Source: an uncultured Lachnospiraceae bacterium (lineage in GTDB: Bacteria; Bacillota; Clostridia; Lachnospirales; Lachnospiraceae). Taken from it: a stretch of DNA of 64,000 nt. Of this stretch, positions 36,763-45,770 are shown piece by piece; position 1 is the stretch's first letter; every line of letters starts with the position of its first letter. Both the position numbers and the translations under genes were made by a program. Location: positions 124,001 to 188,000 of the forward strand of contig CATKXY010000002.1 in assembly GCA_949840915.1 (NCBI GenBank). The letters are read 5' to 3'. The notes beneath the pieces were generated by a model. The model saw nothing but the letters and a program-made list of their open reading frames with translations. It had not been told where the DNA came from and made no database searches.

Positions 36763-37404
36763 ATGACACGAAGGCGAATTTATGAAAAGTATATAAAAAG
36801 AGGTCTGGATATCCTCTGCTGTGTGCTGGCGATCCTGTGCTTCTGGTGGGTGTTTCTGATCGTGGCGGTTCTGGTGCGGGTAAAACTCGGTTCTCCGGTG
36901 CTCTTTACCCAGGACAGGCCGGGGAAGGACGGCCGGATTTTCCGGCTTTACAAATTCCGTTCCATGACGGACAAGCGGGATGCTCAGGGCAGGCTTTTGC
37001 CGGACGACGAGCGTCTTCCGCGGTTTGGGCGCATTCTGCGTTCCACCAGTATGGACGAGCTGCCGGAGGTCTTTAACATTTTAAAAGGGGATATGAGCAT
37101 TGTGGGCCCAAGACCTCTGCTGGTGGAATATCTCCCCTATTATACGGAGGAGGAGATGCACCGTCACGATGTGAGACCGGGACTCTCCGGCTGGGCGCAG
37201 GTACACGGCAGGAATGCAACGGGATGGGAGGAGCGTTTTCAATACGATCTGTACTATGTCCGCAACTGCAGCTTCCGGCTGGACTGCAGGGTGATCTTTA
37301 TGACAATTGCGAAGGTACTCCGGCGCTCGGACGTTCTGGTGGGTAAGCAGATACCTGCGGGAAGACTGGATGTGGCCCGCAGAGGACAGGAGACGAAAGT
37401 CTGA
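36763..37404 (+). CDS. PglC-like short phosphosugar transferase
   Basis: Monotopic phosphoglycosyltransferase of 213 residues, the minimal catalytic type. A single N-terminal reentrant helix (KRGLDILCCVLAILCFWWVF) precedes GSPVLFTQDRPG, FRLYKFRSMTD, TSMDELPEVFNILKGDMSIVGPRPLLVEYLPYY and VRPGLSGWAQVHGRNATGWE. It moves a di-N-acetylbacillosamine-like sugar-1-phosphate to undecaprenyl phosphate. The window thus has two initiating transferases, this and the one at 14833. The 50-base gap before it contains four ATGACA copies but no other gene. Confidence 0.93.
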   Translation: MTRRRIYEKYIKRGLDILCCVLAILCFWWVFLIVAVLVRVKLGSPVLFTQDRPGKDGRIFRLYKFRSMTDKRDAQGRLLPDDERLPRFGRILRSTSMDELPEVFNILKGDMSIVGPRPLLVEYLPYYTEEEMHRHDVRPGLSGWAQVHGRNATGWEERFQYDLYYVRNCSFRLDCRVIFMTIAKVLRRSDVLVGKQIPAGRLDVARRGQETKV

Positions 37405-37448
37405 CCGCCGGCGGTTTCCGCGGCGGAGCAGCAGGAGGGTTTAAAGCA

Positions 37449-38945
37449 ATGCAAATGAATGAAAAAGCGGCTGCAGCGTCGGTTGCCATACGAAAATTCG
37501 AGGAGCGCGATATCCCGTTTAAGGTGCGCTGGATCAACGACGAGGCCAATAACCGGTATCTGCACTATGAACTGCCGTTGGAAGAAGAGAAGACGCTGGT
37601 CTGGTTTCGGAACAACCAAAACCGCGAGGACAGATATGACGCGGTGATCGAATGGGCGGGAGAGCCTGTGGGCGTCATAGGACTTCTGTCCGTCGAGGAC
37701 GGTCAGGCAGAGTATTATATTACGCTGGGGGAGGAGCGGGCCAAAGGCAGAGGCGTCGCGAGACAGGCCAGCATACTCCTGCTGGAATACGCTTTTTGCG
37801 AGCGGGGGCTGAGCAGAGTGTATCTCTATACTGAGGTGGAGAATCTGGCTGCACAGAGACTGTTTGAACATTGCGGATTCCGGAGAGCGGGCATTGCTCC
37901 GAAATCTGCGGTCAACAGAGGCCGTATGGTTGACCGGTACAGCTATGAGCTGCTGCGGGCGGACTTTCTGCAGCGCAGAGATCTGGAGAGTATCACCACG
38001 CCGATCCTTTTTCTGGAGGACGGAGTCAATCGGATCTATATCAAGCGGGAGGATATGCTTCCCTTTTCGTTTGGAGGCAACAAGGCCAGAAAGGCATTCT
38101 ATTTTTTCAGAGAGATAGACGCGGGGGATTACGACGCGGTGGTGACATATGGCAGCAGCAGCTCCAATCACTGCCGGATCGTGTCCAATATGGCGGCCGC
38201 CAGAAAGCTGCCCTGCTGTATCATCAGTCCCGAGGAGGCGTCAAAGCCCACATATAACAGCAGGATGATGGAGCTTTTCGGCGCGGAGATTACCGTGGTA
38301 CCCGTGGCGCAGGTTCATGATACCATCGAAGAGAAACTGAGCAGTCTGCGGAAGAAGGGCAGAAAGCCATACTTTATCGCGGGGGGCGGACACGGCAGTC
38401 TGGGAACGCAGGCTTATGTGGACTGCTATCGGGAGATACGGGAATATGAACGCCGGACGGGAGTGTTTTTTGACTATATTTTCTTTGCCTCGGGAACCGG
38501 GACGACCCAGGCCGGACTCGTATGCGGACAGCTTCTTGCCGGGGATGACAGACAGATCGTGGGCATCAGCATTGCCCGCAAAAACCCCGGAGGCAGACAG
38601 GTGGTGTTGGACAGCATAACGGAATATCTGGCGGAGAAAGCGGGATCACAGGAGAAAGCGCAGCTGTCGTACCCGGAGGAGCAGATACGGGCAGCCACCG
38701 TATTCGAGGATGGCTACACCGGAGACGGTTACGGGCAGCAGGATAAAAACATCAAAAATACCGTCAGGCATATGCTGACCGTTCACGGAATCCCCATGGA
38801 CTCCACCTACACGGCCAAAGCCTGGACCGGAATGCAGAGTTGGCTGAATGAGCGGGAGATCAAGGGCAAGACGGTGCTTTTTATTCACACGGGCGGAACT
38901 CCTTTGTTTTTTGACGATCTCTCAGAGGAGACGGATGTTCGCTGA
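37449..38945 (+). CDS. Fusion: GNAT acetyltransferase + ACC-deaminase/D-cysteine-desulfhydrase-like PLP enzyme
   Basis: Two-domain cytosolic protein of 498 residues. Residues about 10-165 are a RimJ/PseH-type N-acetyltransferase (IRKFEERDIPFKVRWIND, YYITLGEERAKGRGVARQA acetyl-CoA loop, NLAAQRLFEHCGFRRAG). Residues about 175-498 are a fold-type II PLP enzyme: IYIKREDMLPFSFGGNKARK with the likely lysine K212, YGSSSSNHCRIVSNMAAARKL, ASGTGTTQAGLVCGQLLAGD, and the C-terminal LFIHTGGTPLFFDD. The acetyltransferase fits the missing PglD-type step on a 4-amino sugar; the PLP domain suggests making or trimming a small amino acid. Both roles are inferred. GGAGGG lies 9 bases before ATG. Such a fusion is unusual. 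Confidence 0.85.
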   Translation: MQMNEKAAAASVAIRKFEERDIPFKVRWINDEANNRYLHYELPLEEEKTLVWFRNNQNREDRYDAVIEWAGEPVGVIGLLSVEDGQAEYYITLGEERAKGRGVARQASILLLEYAFCERGLSRVYLYTEVENLAAQRLFEHCGFRRAGIAPKSAVNRGRMVDRYSYELLRADFLQRRDLESITTPILFLEDGVNRIYIKREDMLPFSFGGNKARKAFYFFREIDAGDYDAVVTYGSSSSNHCRIVSNMAAARKLPCCIISPEEASKPTYNSRMMELFGAEITVVPVAQVHDTIEEKLSSLRKKGRKPYFIAGGGHGSLGTQAYVDCYREIREYERRTGVFFDYIFFASGTGTTQAGLVCGQLLAGDDRQIVGISIARKNPGGRQVVLDSITEYLAEKAGSQEKAQLSYPEEQIRAATVFEDGYTGDGYGQQDKNIKNTVRHMLTVHGIPMDSTYTAKAWTGMQSWLNEREIKGKTVLFIHTGGTPLFFDDLSEETDVR

Positions 38946-38964
38946 GACGGCGGGAGGTATCTGA

Positions 38965-40494
38965 ATGGAATGCAGATTTCGGTTTCATGTGGATGAAAAT
39001 ATATCGAGACTGGCTTGGTGCGCCGTTCTGGAGCGCGGAAAGTGTGCGGATGTATACTGCGGCGGGGGCGTGGCATGTGTGAGAGACGCTTTTGTGGAAG
39101 GCGCGTGGAACGGAAACTATGCCGATATGGATTTTGAGCGGGCAGGTTTTCTGTGCGGAAGCGGAGGCAAGATCATCAGGGAGGGCGGAGAGCGCTATTG
39201 CTTTGCCACCCCCGATCATGTTTTGGAAAAGCTGGTTCTGATCCGGAAAGCGGGCAGGCTTTATGTGTCCAACAGTGTGCCTTTTGTGCTGGCCCTTTCG
39301 GCGTGTGAGCTGGATCGGCAGTATACCGGATATGAAAGAGATTTCAGCTCTATTCTGGACGGGCTGGACGCCTATAGACGGGAGATTCCGCTGGCGGACA
39401 GGATGACGCTTGTCTGTTATTACTACTGCAATCTTTTTATTTCTCCCCGGGGGGATGTGACGGCAAAGGAGAAACAGCGTCCCCACCCTGTGAGCAGCTA
39501 TGAGGATTATACGGCGGCTCTGCTTGCAGACTTGAGAAAGCTTCGGGATAATGCGAGGGATGCGGCCCGCAGGCACCGGTACGGGCTGGTGACGACGGTC
39601 TCCTCCGGCTATGACGCCGCGGCCTGCTCCGCCATGGCAAAAAAGATCGGCTGCGAGACGGCCCTGACCTTTGACAGGCCCGGGAAGTATGCGGAGGATT
39701 GCGGAGACAAGGTTGCAAAACAGCTCGGATACAAAAATATCATCAAGAGAGACGCCGACGCCTATCTGAGTCGGGAAGACTTTGTGGAGGCGGAGCATGT
39801 CTGCTCGGGGGAGCTTGGAACAAGCATTATCTTCAGCGCCTTTGAGGAGGAGTTTCGGGATAATCTGGTCTTTTACGGGGAACGGGGAGACAAGCTATGG
39901 AACAGGAACTGGCCCGCTCCCAATGACAGATTTGTATTTGAGGGAGAGATGTACGCGGGGATCTCCATGTGCGAGGCCCGTTTGCGGATCGGTTTTGTTC
40001 TGGTTCCCATGCCTCTGTATAAGGCCGCCGTATGGACCTCCATTCATGCGCTGAGCAATTCGCAGGAGATGGCGGCCTGGTCCATAGGGGGCGGATATGA
40101 TCGTCCGATCCCCCGGCGTATGACGGAGGAGGCCGGTGTAAAACGGGAACTGTTCGGTCAAAAGAAGAAGGGAGCCGGTTTTAATTATCACTATGACACG
40201 TTAAAACGGCTCAAGGGAAGGATGAGCAAGACCTCGTATGACAGCTTTGTGACGTATTACAAATCTCACAGGCGGCGGGGACAGACAGGGAGACTGATCC
40301 GGTACTATTGGAAAGCGGCTCCCGACTATATGAACTATCTGTTCCGAAAGGCCGGAATCAAAAAGAGGATCGCCGTCCGCGGCAGACGGTCCGGCAATCC
40401 CGGAGCACCCTCCTATCTGATCAATTGGGGGATGGAGATTCTGACGGACAGATATCTTGCGGCGCAGACGAAACGGGACGCCAGGGTATCCTGA
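38965..40494 (+). CDS. Asparagine-synthase-like PP-loop ATPase of glycan cluster
   Basis: Protein of 509 residues. VTTVSSGYDAAACSAMAKKIG at about 208-228 is a PP-loop (SSGYDA at 213-218) as in asparagine synthetase B and sugar amidotransferases, which adenylate a carboxylate before amide formation. The downstream FYGERGDKLWNRNW region also fits. The N-terminal 200 residues occupy the place of a class II glutaminase but lack an N-terminal catalytic Cys at position 2, so ammonia from glutamine is unlikely to be made here. The C-terminal 130 residues are basic. It sits 19 bases after the acetyltransferase/PLP fusion and 34 before an ATP-grasp gene. Predicted to form an amide bond on a sugar or amino acid; the substrate is unknown. 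Confidence 0.68.
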   Translation: MECRFRFHVDENISRLAWCAVLERGKCADVYCGGGVACVRDAFVEGAWNGNYADMDFERAGFLCGSGGKIIREGGERYCFATPDHVLEKLVLIRKAGRLYVSNSVPFVLALSACELDRQYTGYERDFSSILDGLDAYRREIPLADRMTLVCYYYCNLFISPRGDVTAKEKQRPHPVSSYEDYTAALLADLRKLRDNARDAARRHRYGLVTTVSSGYDAAACSAMAKKIGCETALTFDRPGKYAEDCGDKVAKQLGYKNIIKRDADAYLSREDFVEAEHVCSGELGTSIIFSAFEEEFRDNLVFYGERGDKLWNRNWPAPNDRFVFEGEMYAGISMCEARLRIGFVLVPMPLYKAAVWTSIHALSNSQEMAAWSIGGGYDRPIPRRMTEEAGVKRELFGQKKKGAGFNYHYDTLKRLKGRMSKTSYDSFVTYYKSHRRRGQTGRLIRYYWKAAPDYMNYLFRKAGIKKRIAVRGRRSGNPGAPSYLINWGMEILTDRYLAAQTKRDARVS

Positions 40495-40528
40495 CAGATA
40501 CATACGGACAGGATAGGGAGACAATGAT

Positions 40529-41542
40529 ATGGGAAACGGTGTGGAAACAGACAGGCAGATCAATATTCTTGTGCTCAGCGCAGGCACAAGAAATAAAGTG
40601 ATCCAGTATTTCAAGCGGGCCTTGACAGACGAGAGGGGCAGCAGGACAGGCAGAGTCGTCGCCACGGACATGAGCAGGACGGCTCCTGCCGTGTATGAGG
40701 CGGATGTATTTTATCAGGTGCCCAGAATGACTGAGCAAGGGTATATCGACGTAATATTCGATATCTGCCGGAAGGAACGGATCGCGGCGGTGCTGAGCCT
40801 GATCGACCCGGAGCTGTCACTGCTTGCGGAGCATGAGGCGGATTTTAAAAAGCTGGGCGTGACGGTGATTGGTTCCTCCTATGAGCTCTGCGAGATGAGT
40901 CTGGACAAGATGCAGATGTATGCCTGGCTCACAGAGCATGGATACAGGACGGCTGCAAGCTATACGGACCGGAATATGTTTTATGAGGCGGTGGCTGCGG
41001 GAGAGTTGTCTTATCCCGTGTTTGTGAAGCCGGTGCGGGGCAGTGCCTCCATCGCGATCAGTAAAGCGGAGGACCGGGAGACAGTGGAGCTTCTCTTTGC
41101 CCATGCGGATCGTCTGATGCTGCAGGAATATCTGCGTGGACAGGAGATCGGCGCGGATGTGTATATTGATATGCACAGTGGAGAGATCGTGTCTGTTTTT
41201 ACCAAAAAGAAGCTGGTCATGCGGGCCGGGGAGACGGACAAGTCGGTATCCTTTCGGGATGAAGAGCTTTTTGCACTGATTCGGAGATTTGTGTCCGAGG
41301 CAGGGTACAGGGGACAGATCGACATTGATCTTTTTGAGGTGGACGGGAAGTACTATATCTCAGAGGTGAATCCAAGATTCGGGGGCGGTTATCCCCATGC
41401 GTATGAGTGCGGCTGCGACCACATGAAACTGATTGTAAACAATCTGCGGGGAGCGGCCAATACACCCCGGATCGGAGATTATGAGGAAGGTATCTGTATG
41501 ATGAAATATAGCGATGTGCTGATCCGGAGACTGGATCACTGA
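40529..41542 (+). CDS. ATP-grasp carboxylate-amine ligase (CarB-like fold)
   Basis: Cytosolic ATP-grasp enzyme of 337 residues: INILVLSAGTRNKVIQYFKRAL (N-terminal Rossmann), YPVFVKPVRGSASIAISKAED (ATP-binding Lys), LMLQEYLRGQEIGADVYID and YISEVNPRFGGGYPHAYECG (Mg-binding E-N pair). Such enzymes join a carboxylate to an amine through an acyl phosphate. With the neighbouring PP-loop and acetyltransferase/PLP genes it probably attaches an amino acid or similar acid to an amino sugar of the glycan (inference). AGGGAG lies upstream of ATG. Confidence 0.85.
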   Translation: MGNGVETDRQINILVLSAGTRNKVIQYFKRALTDERGSRTGRVVATDMSRTAPAVYEADVFYQVPRMTEQGYIDVIFDICRKERIAAVLSLIDPELSLLAEHEADFKKLGVTVIGSSYELCEMSLDKMQMYAWLTEHGYRTAASYTDRNMFYEAVAAGELSYPVFVKPVRGSASIAISKAEDRETVELLFAHADRLMLQEYLRGQEIGADVYIDMHSGEIVSVFTKKKLVMRAGETDKSVSFRDEELFALIRRFVSEAGYRGQIDIDLFEVDGKYYISEVNPRFGGGYPHAYECGCDHMKLIVNNLRGAANTPRIGDYEEGICMMKYSDVLIRRLDH

Positions 41543-41581
41543 GGAAAGCCCCGGTATGCCGCGGAAGACAAGAGGAACAAG

Positions 41582-42739
41582 ATGATACTGATTATATTAT
41601 TCTGGATATCTGCCTTTATCATAGTATGGGCCATGGGCGGCTATCAATTGTGCTTAAAACTGCTGGCCCGCGTATTGAAAGATCGTAAGCTTCAGAAAGA
41701 TTACGGCATTCAGCTCACGGTCACTGTGATGATTGTTGCTCATAACGAGGAGAAAGTGATCGGGGCAAAGCTGGAAAATGTCGTGGACAACGATTATCCC
41801 GCGGACAGAATCGACTATATTGTGACATCGGATTTCTCTACGGACGCCACCGAGGAGATCGTGGAGCAATTTATCGCAGACCATCCCGGGCTGCGGATGC
41901 GCCTGCACAGAGCAAAAGAGCATAAGGGCAAGACCAATGCCCAGAACGAGGCGCAGAAGCTTGTCCGGGGAGAGATTCTGGTGATGACGGACGCCAACGC
42001 CATGTTTGAGCGCAATGCCATAACGGAGCTTGCTGCGTGCTTTACCGCCCCGGATATCGCCTATGTCACCGGAAGACTGGCCTATCGCAACACGGACAAT
42101 GACACGGCTGCCGCGGAGTCCGTGTACTGGGAATCGGATCTGGCCCAGCGTGAGGCGGAGAGCAATATCAAGACCATCACCGCGGGAAACGGCGCCATTT
42201 ATGCCTGCAGGAACGCGCTGTATTTCGACCTGGATCCCATGAAATGCCATGACGCGCACATGCCCCGCCGGTACGGGCTGCAGGGGCTTCGGGCGCTCTA
42301 TAATCCCGACGCCGTTGCCTATGAGAAGGCGGGGGAGGTTCTGGAGGATGAGTTCAGACGTAAGGTGCGTATGAACCGCAATATTCTCCCCGGCATCGCG
42401 GAGGCTGTGCCCTGCATGAATATTTTCCGGCACGGATGGTTCTCTTTCTTTTATTTCGGACACAGAACCTGCAGGAGACTGCTCTGGTCCGCCCACGCCC
42501 TGGTGTATGTCTGTTCGCTTCTTCTGGCGTTTAATTCCTGCTTTTTCAGGCTGGCCTTTGCGGGGCAGACGGTATTCTATCTCTTGTCTCTGATTGCGCT
42601 GAAGACCGGAGCCGCAAATAAACCGTTAAAGATGATGGGGTACTATACAATGACCATAGGAGCCCAGTGGGTGGGAGTATTTAATTGTCTGACAGGACGG
42701 TCGAAGGCCACCTGGGATCAGGCTGAGAGCACGAGGTAG
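41582..42739 (+). CDS. Membrane glycosyltransferase family 2 (processive-type)
   Basis: GT2 protein of 385 residues with an N-terminal helix (1-20) and about three C-terminal helices (from 290). Motifs: LTVTVMIVAHNEEKVIGAKLEN, TSDFSTDATEEIV, KTNAQNEAQKLVRGEILVMTDANAMF (DxD as TDAN) and ITAGNGAIYACRNALY; RRKVRMNRN replaces the QxxRW motif of synthases. Layout resembles hyaluronan/poly-GlcNAc synthase-like enzymes but with fewer helices, so non-processive transfer is possible. AGAGGA precedes ATG. Confidence 0.87.
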   Translation: MILIILFWISAFIIVWAMGGYQLCLKLLARVLKDRKLQKDYGIQLTVTVMIVAHNEEKVIGAKLENVVDNDYPADRIDYIVTSDFSTDATEEIVEQFIADHPGLRMRLHRAKEHKGKTNAQNEAQKLVRGEILVMTDANAMFERNAITELAACFTAPDIAYVTGRLAYRNTDNDTAAAESVYWESDLAQREAESNIKTITAGNGAIYACRNALYFDLDPMKCHDAHMPRRYGLQGLRALYNPDAVAYEKAGEVLEDEFRRKVRMNRNILPGIAEAVPCMNIFRHGWFSFFYFGHRTCRRLLWSAHALVYVCSLLLAFNSCFFRLAFAGQTVFYLLSLIALKTGAANKPLKMMGYYTMTIGAQWVGVFNCLTGRSKATWDQAESTR

Positions 42740-42744
42740 AACCG

Positions 42745-43644
42745 ATGAAGATTGTTAAGGTCAAAGGTGGTCTGGGGAATCAGATGTTCCAGTACGCGTT
42801 TCACAGGCTGCTGCAGGAAAAGTACCACTGTGAGGATGTCAGGCTGGATCTGAACTATTACGGAGACGCCGGAGTGGACGATATCCGGCTGTCGAGACTC
42901 GGCAGGATGCACACCCGATTTCAGGCCGCCACGGATGAGGAGCTTCGCAGAGTGTGCCTGTTCAGACATGAGGGCAATCCTCTGAGCAGAATGTACCGGC
43001 TTAAGGTGGGTCTGGACGCGAAGCTGAACAGGAAGTATTTTTTTGAAAACAACCGGGCGTACCGGGATGTGACGGCTCTTTTGGATTATCAATATTACGA
43101 CGGATACTGGCAGTCCTGGAGATATCTGGAGCCCGTTGCGCACAAGCTTCGGCAGGAATTTGTATGTGACGATCTGTCGGAGCAGACTCTGGGGTATATG
43201 AATCGCTTCAGCGGTATGAACAGTGTCTTTGTGGGCGTGCGGCGCGGAGATTATTTCGATAATGAGAAGCTCGCCAATCACTATGGCAGAACGGATGTGG
43301 AATATTATAAGAAAGCGGTGGCCTATATGAGGGAGAGGCTGGAGCATCCCGCCTTTGTGTTTTTTTCCAATGATATGCCCTGGGTCCGGGAACATCTGAG
43401 CTGCGATGTGCTGGGTCTGGAGCCGGATTCTGTCATATACCGTGAGAAACAGGATATCACAGACGATTTCGAGGAGCTGTTTGTCATGCGCTCCTGCCGA
43501 AACGCCATTGTCACCAACAGCACCTTTAATTTCTGGGGGGCGTGGCTGATGGAGAATCGGGACAAGATCATCGTGGCTCCCAGGGACTGGTTCAAGGATG
43601 ACAGACCCATCGATATCATTCCCGACGGCTGGGTGAGAATATGA
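42745..43644 (+). CDS. GT11 alpha-1,2-fucosyltransferase-like
   Basis: Glycosyltransferase of 299 residues of family GT11. Signature motifs: VKVKGGLGNQMFQYAFHRLL at the N-terminus, FVGVRRGDYFDNEKLANHYG (the H/VxRRxD motif binding GDP-fucose), FVFFSNDMPWVREH, and NAIVTNSTFNFWGAWL near the C-terminus. It adds fucose in alpha-1,2 linkage, commonly to galactose. No GDP-fucose synthesis genes (gmd, fcl) lie in the window, so the donor must come from elsewhere. It starts 5 bases after the previous gene and overlaps the next by 4. Confidence 0.94.
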   Translation: MKIVKVKGGLGNQMFQYAFHRLLQEKYHCEDVRLDLNYYGDAGVDDIRLSRLGRMHTRFQAATDEELRRVCLFRHEGNPLSRMYRLKVGLDAKLNRKYFFENNRAYRDVTALLDYQYYDGYWQSWRYLEPVAHKLRQEFVCDDLSEQTLGYMNRFSGMNSVFVGVRRGDYFDNEKLANHYGRTDVEYYKKAVAYMRERLEHPAFVFFSNDMPWVREHLSCDVLGLEPDSVIYREKQDITDDFEELFVMRSCRNAIVTNSTFNFWGAWLMENRDKIIVAPRDWFKDDRPIDIIPDGWVRI

Positions 43645-44846
43645 GAGTATTGCATATCAATTGTAATTATATCGGGACGAAACTGCATCGCAGTATGATA
43701 GAGCATCTGAATCTCTTCGGCATAGAGAGCACCGTCTACACACCCGTGTGCGAGAAGGAAAACGAGGATGTCACGACCCGGGGATGTGAAGTGATTGTCT
43801 CCAAATGTTTCCGGAAGTGGCATCGGTTTTTCTTTGACTACAAGCAGCGGAGGATTTTCCGGGACATACAGAGCAGGCTGGACTGCTCCGGCTATGACTT
43901 GCTGCATGCCTATACGCTGTTTACGGACGGCAATTGTGCCCGCAGGATAGGACGCAGATACGGGATACCCTATGTGGTGGCCGTGCGGGACACGGACGTG
44001 AATGTTTTTCTAAAAAAGGCGTTTTATCTCCGCGGGAGAGCGGTGCGTATCCTGCGGGATGCATCCGCGGTGTTCTTTCTCTCGGAGGGCTACAGAAAAC
44101 AGGTCCTGGAGACCTATGTCCCGGACAGACTGCGCGGAGCGATCCGCACCAAGAGCCGGGTCGTCCCCAACGGGATAGACGATTTCTGGCTGCAGAACCG
44201 GAATACGGACAAGCTGCGGGATGTGCAGGAGCTTCCTTCCGGGCTCCTGTCGGATAAAAGGCTGCGGGTGATCTGTGCCGGAGTGATCAATCACCGCAAA
44301 AACCATCTGGCCACGCAGGAGGCCCTGCAGCTTCTCAGGCAGCAGGGATGGTCCGTGCGATATCAGATTGTGGGCAAAGTGCTGGATCAGAAACTGTTCG
44401 AAAAGATCATGGCCTATCCCGACACGGAGTATATCCCTCAGCAGCCCAGGGAAAAGCTCTTGGAATATTACAGGCAGAACGATCTGTTTGTGATGCCTTC
44501 TCTCACGGAGACCTTCGGACTGGTATATGCGGAGGCCATGAGCCAGGGGCTTCCGGTGATCTACACCAGAGCCCAGGGGTTTGACGGACAGTTTGAGGAG
44601 GGAGAGGCGGGATATGCGGTGGATGCCGGCGATCCCCAACAGATCGCGGACCGGATTGCCGACGCTGCAAAGCGGTATGGGGAACTTGCGCAGAATTGCC
44701 TGCGGCTTGCGGACCGGTTTGACTGGACGGATATCTGCGGTCAATACCGGGCACTCTACAGCGCAATTGCACCGGACGGCAGACGGCCGGACAGCATCGG
44801 ACCATCCGAGGAAACCGGGGAGGAAAAAATGGATGAAATCAAATAA
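43641..44846 (+). CDS. Glycosyltransferase family 4 (GT-B)
   Basis: Cytosolic GT-B glycosyltransferase of 401 residues: MRVLHINCNYIGTKLHRSMIEHL opens the acceptor domain; VVPNGIDDFW, CAGVINHRKNHLATQEAL, YIPQQPREKLLEYYRQNDLFVMPS and ETFGLVYAEAMSQGLPVIYT (E-x7-E donor motif) define GT4. Its ATGA overlap with the GT11 gene implies coupled translation. Its 3' end overlaps the following start by 14 bases. Confidence 0.93.
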   Translation: MRVLHINCNYIGTKLHRSMIEHLNLFGIESTVYTPVCEKENEDVTTRGCEVIVSKCFRKWHRFFFDYKQRRIFRDIQSRLDCSGYDLLHAYTLFTDGNCARRIGRRYGIPYVVAVRDTDVNVFLKKAFYLRGRAVRILRDASAVFFLSEGYRKQVLETYVPDRLRGAIRTKSRVVPNGIDDFWLQNRNTDKLRDVQELPSGLLSDKRLRVICAGVINHRKNHLATQEALQLLRQQGWSVRYQIVGKVLDQKLFEKIMAYPDTEYIPQQPREKLLEYYRQNDLFVMPSLTETFGLVYAEAMSQGLPVIYTRAQGFDGQFEEGEAGYAVDAGDPQQIADRIADAAKRYGELAQNCLRLADRFDWTDICGQYRALYSAIAPDGRRPDSIGPSEETGEEKMDEIK

Positions 44847-45720
44847 CGAGAAACTCAGACAGGCAGTGGCGGCGATCTTGTATCATATGCCCAGAAAGAC
44901 CGCCCGGTCCATCTGGTTTGCCAAACAGCACGGCTATCAGATGGACTTTGGGAATCCGCGGACTCTGGATGAAAAGTTAAACTGGCTGCTGGTACATTTT
45001 ATCGGCGAAGAACACGCGCTCTATGTGGACAAGGTTGCCGTGAGGGATTTTGTGGCCGAAAAGGGTCTGGAAGAGCTTCTGCCCGAAGTGTATGGAGTCT
45101 GGTCCCACGCGTCAGAAATTCCGCTGGAGGAACTTCCTGACCGCTTTGTCCTGAAATGCAATCACGCGTCGGGGAGCAAATGCTATGAGATCGTCCGCGA
45201 CAAGGGAAGCGTGGACTGGCCGCCTGTGCTGAAACGTCTGGAGACTATGCTGCACATGAATTATGCCAGGACACATTGTGAGTATCAATACAGGACAGTG
45301 CGGCCTCTTATCTATGCGGAAGAACTTCTGGACGACGGAAGGGATGCCCGGATGACAGATTATAAGGTTTACTGTTATGATGGAAAACCTCATTGTATCA
45401 TGCTCTGTACCGGACGCGGGAGAGATCTGAAGAGAGTATTCTATGATACGGACTGGAACTATCTCGACTATGCCCGGGGCGTCTCCGAAGAGGATGCCGA
45501 CATGGAGCCCCCCCGGGGTCTTGAGACAATGCTTCGGGCCGCGGCGGTTCTGTCTCAGTCCTTCCCGTTTGCCAGAATGGACTTTTATGATGTGGACGGA
45601 AAGGTCTATTTCGGTGAGATCACCCTTACGCCGGACAACTGTAATATACAGCATCTGAACCGTGAGGGACAGCTTAGGCTGGGAGAATTGCTGGATTTGA
45701 AGCGGTTGACGCAGTCTTAG
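44833..45720 (+). CDS. TupA-like ATP-grasp protein, first of two
   Basis: Protein of 295 residues of the TupA/ATP-grasp family found in Gram-positive teichuronopeptide and capsule loci. Motifs: FGNPRTLDEKLNWLLVHF, LYVDKVAVRDFVAEKGLEELLP, FVLKCNHASGSKCYEIVRDK (ATP-binding Lys), IYAEELLDDG and PFARMDFYDVDGKVYFGEITLTP (metal-binding end). TupA-type proteins are thought to add amino acids or peptides to uronic-acid polymers, though they are often labelled glycosyltransferases. ATG at 44833 has AGGA 8 bases upstream and overlaps the previous gene in another frame. Confidence 0.87.
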   Translation: MKSNNEKLRQAVAAILYHMPRKTARSIWFAKQHGYQMDFGNPRTLDEKLNWLLVHFIGEEHALYVDKVAVRDFVAEKGLEELLPEVYGVWSHASEIPLEELPDRFVLKCNHASGSKCYEIVRDKGSVDWPPVLKRLETMLHMNYARTHCEYQYRTVRPLIYAEELLDDGRDARMTDYKVYCYDGKPHCIMLCTGRGRDLKRVFYDTDWNYLDYARGVSEEDADMEPPRGLETMLRAAAVLSQSFPFARMDFYDVDGKVYFGEITLTPDNCNIQHLNREGQLRLGELLDLKRLTQS

Positions 45721-45734
45721 CCCTGTGTTATACT
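45706..45734 (+). promoter_or_regulatory. Internal promoter inside the region II gene run
   Basis: TTGACG (45706-45711), exactly 17 bases, TATACT (45729-45734): 5 of 6 consensus matches in each hexamer. The -35 lies within the last codons of the TupA-like gene, and the following glycosyltransferase starts 37 bases after the -10. Confidence 0.7.
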
Positions 45735-45770
45735 GTCCGGTAAGACCAAAAATCAGAGGAAACGATAATT

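Noticed and set aside
37449..38945. Reading the acetyltransferase/PLP protein as a frameshift artefact.
   Set aside because: The frame is continuous, both domains are complete and the linker contains ordinary codons with no internal ribosome site; kept as a true fusion.
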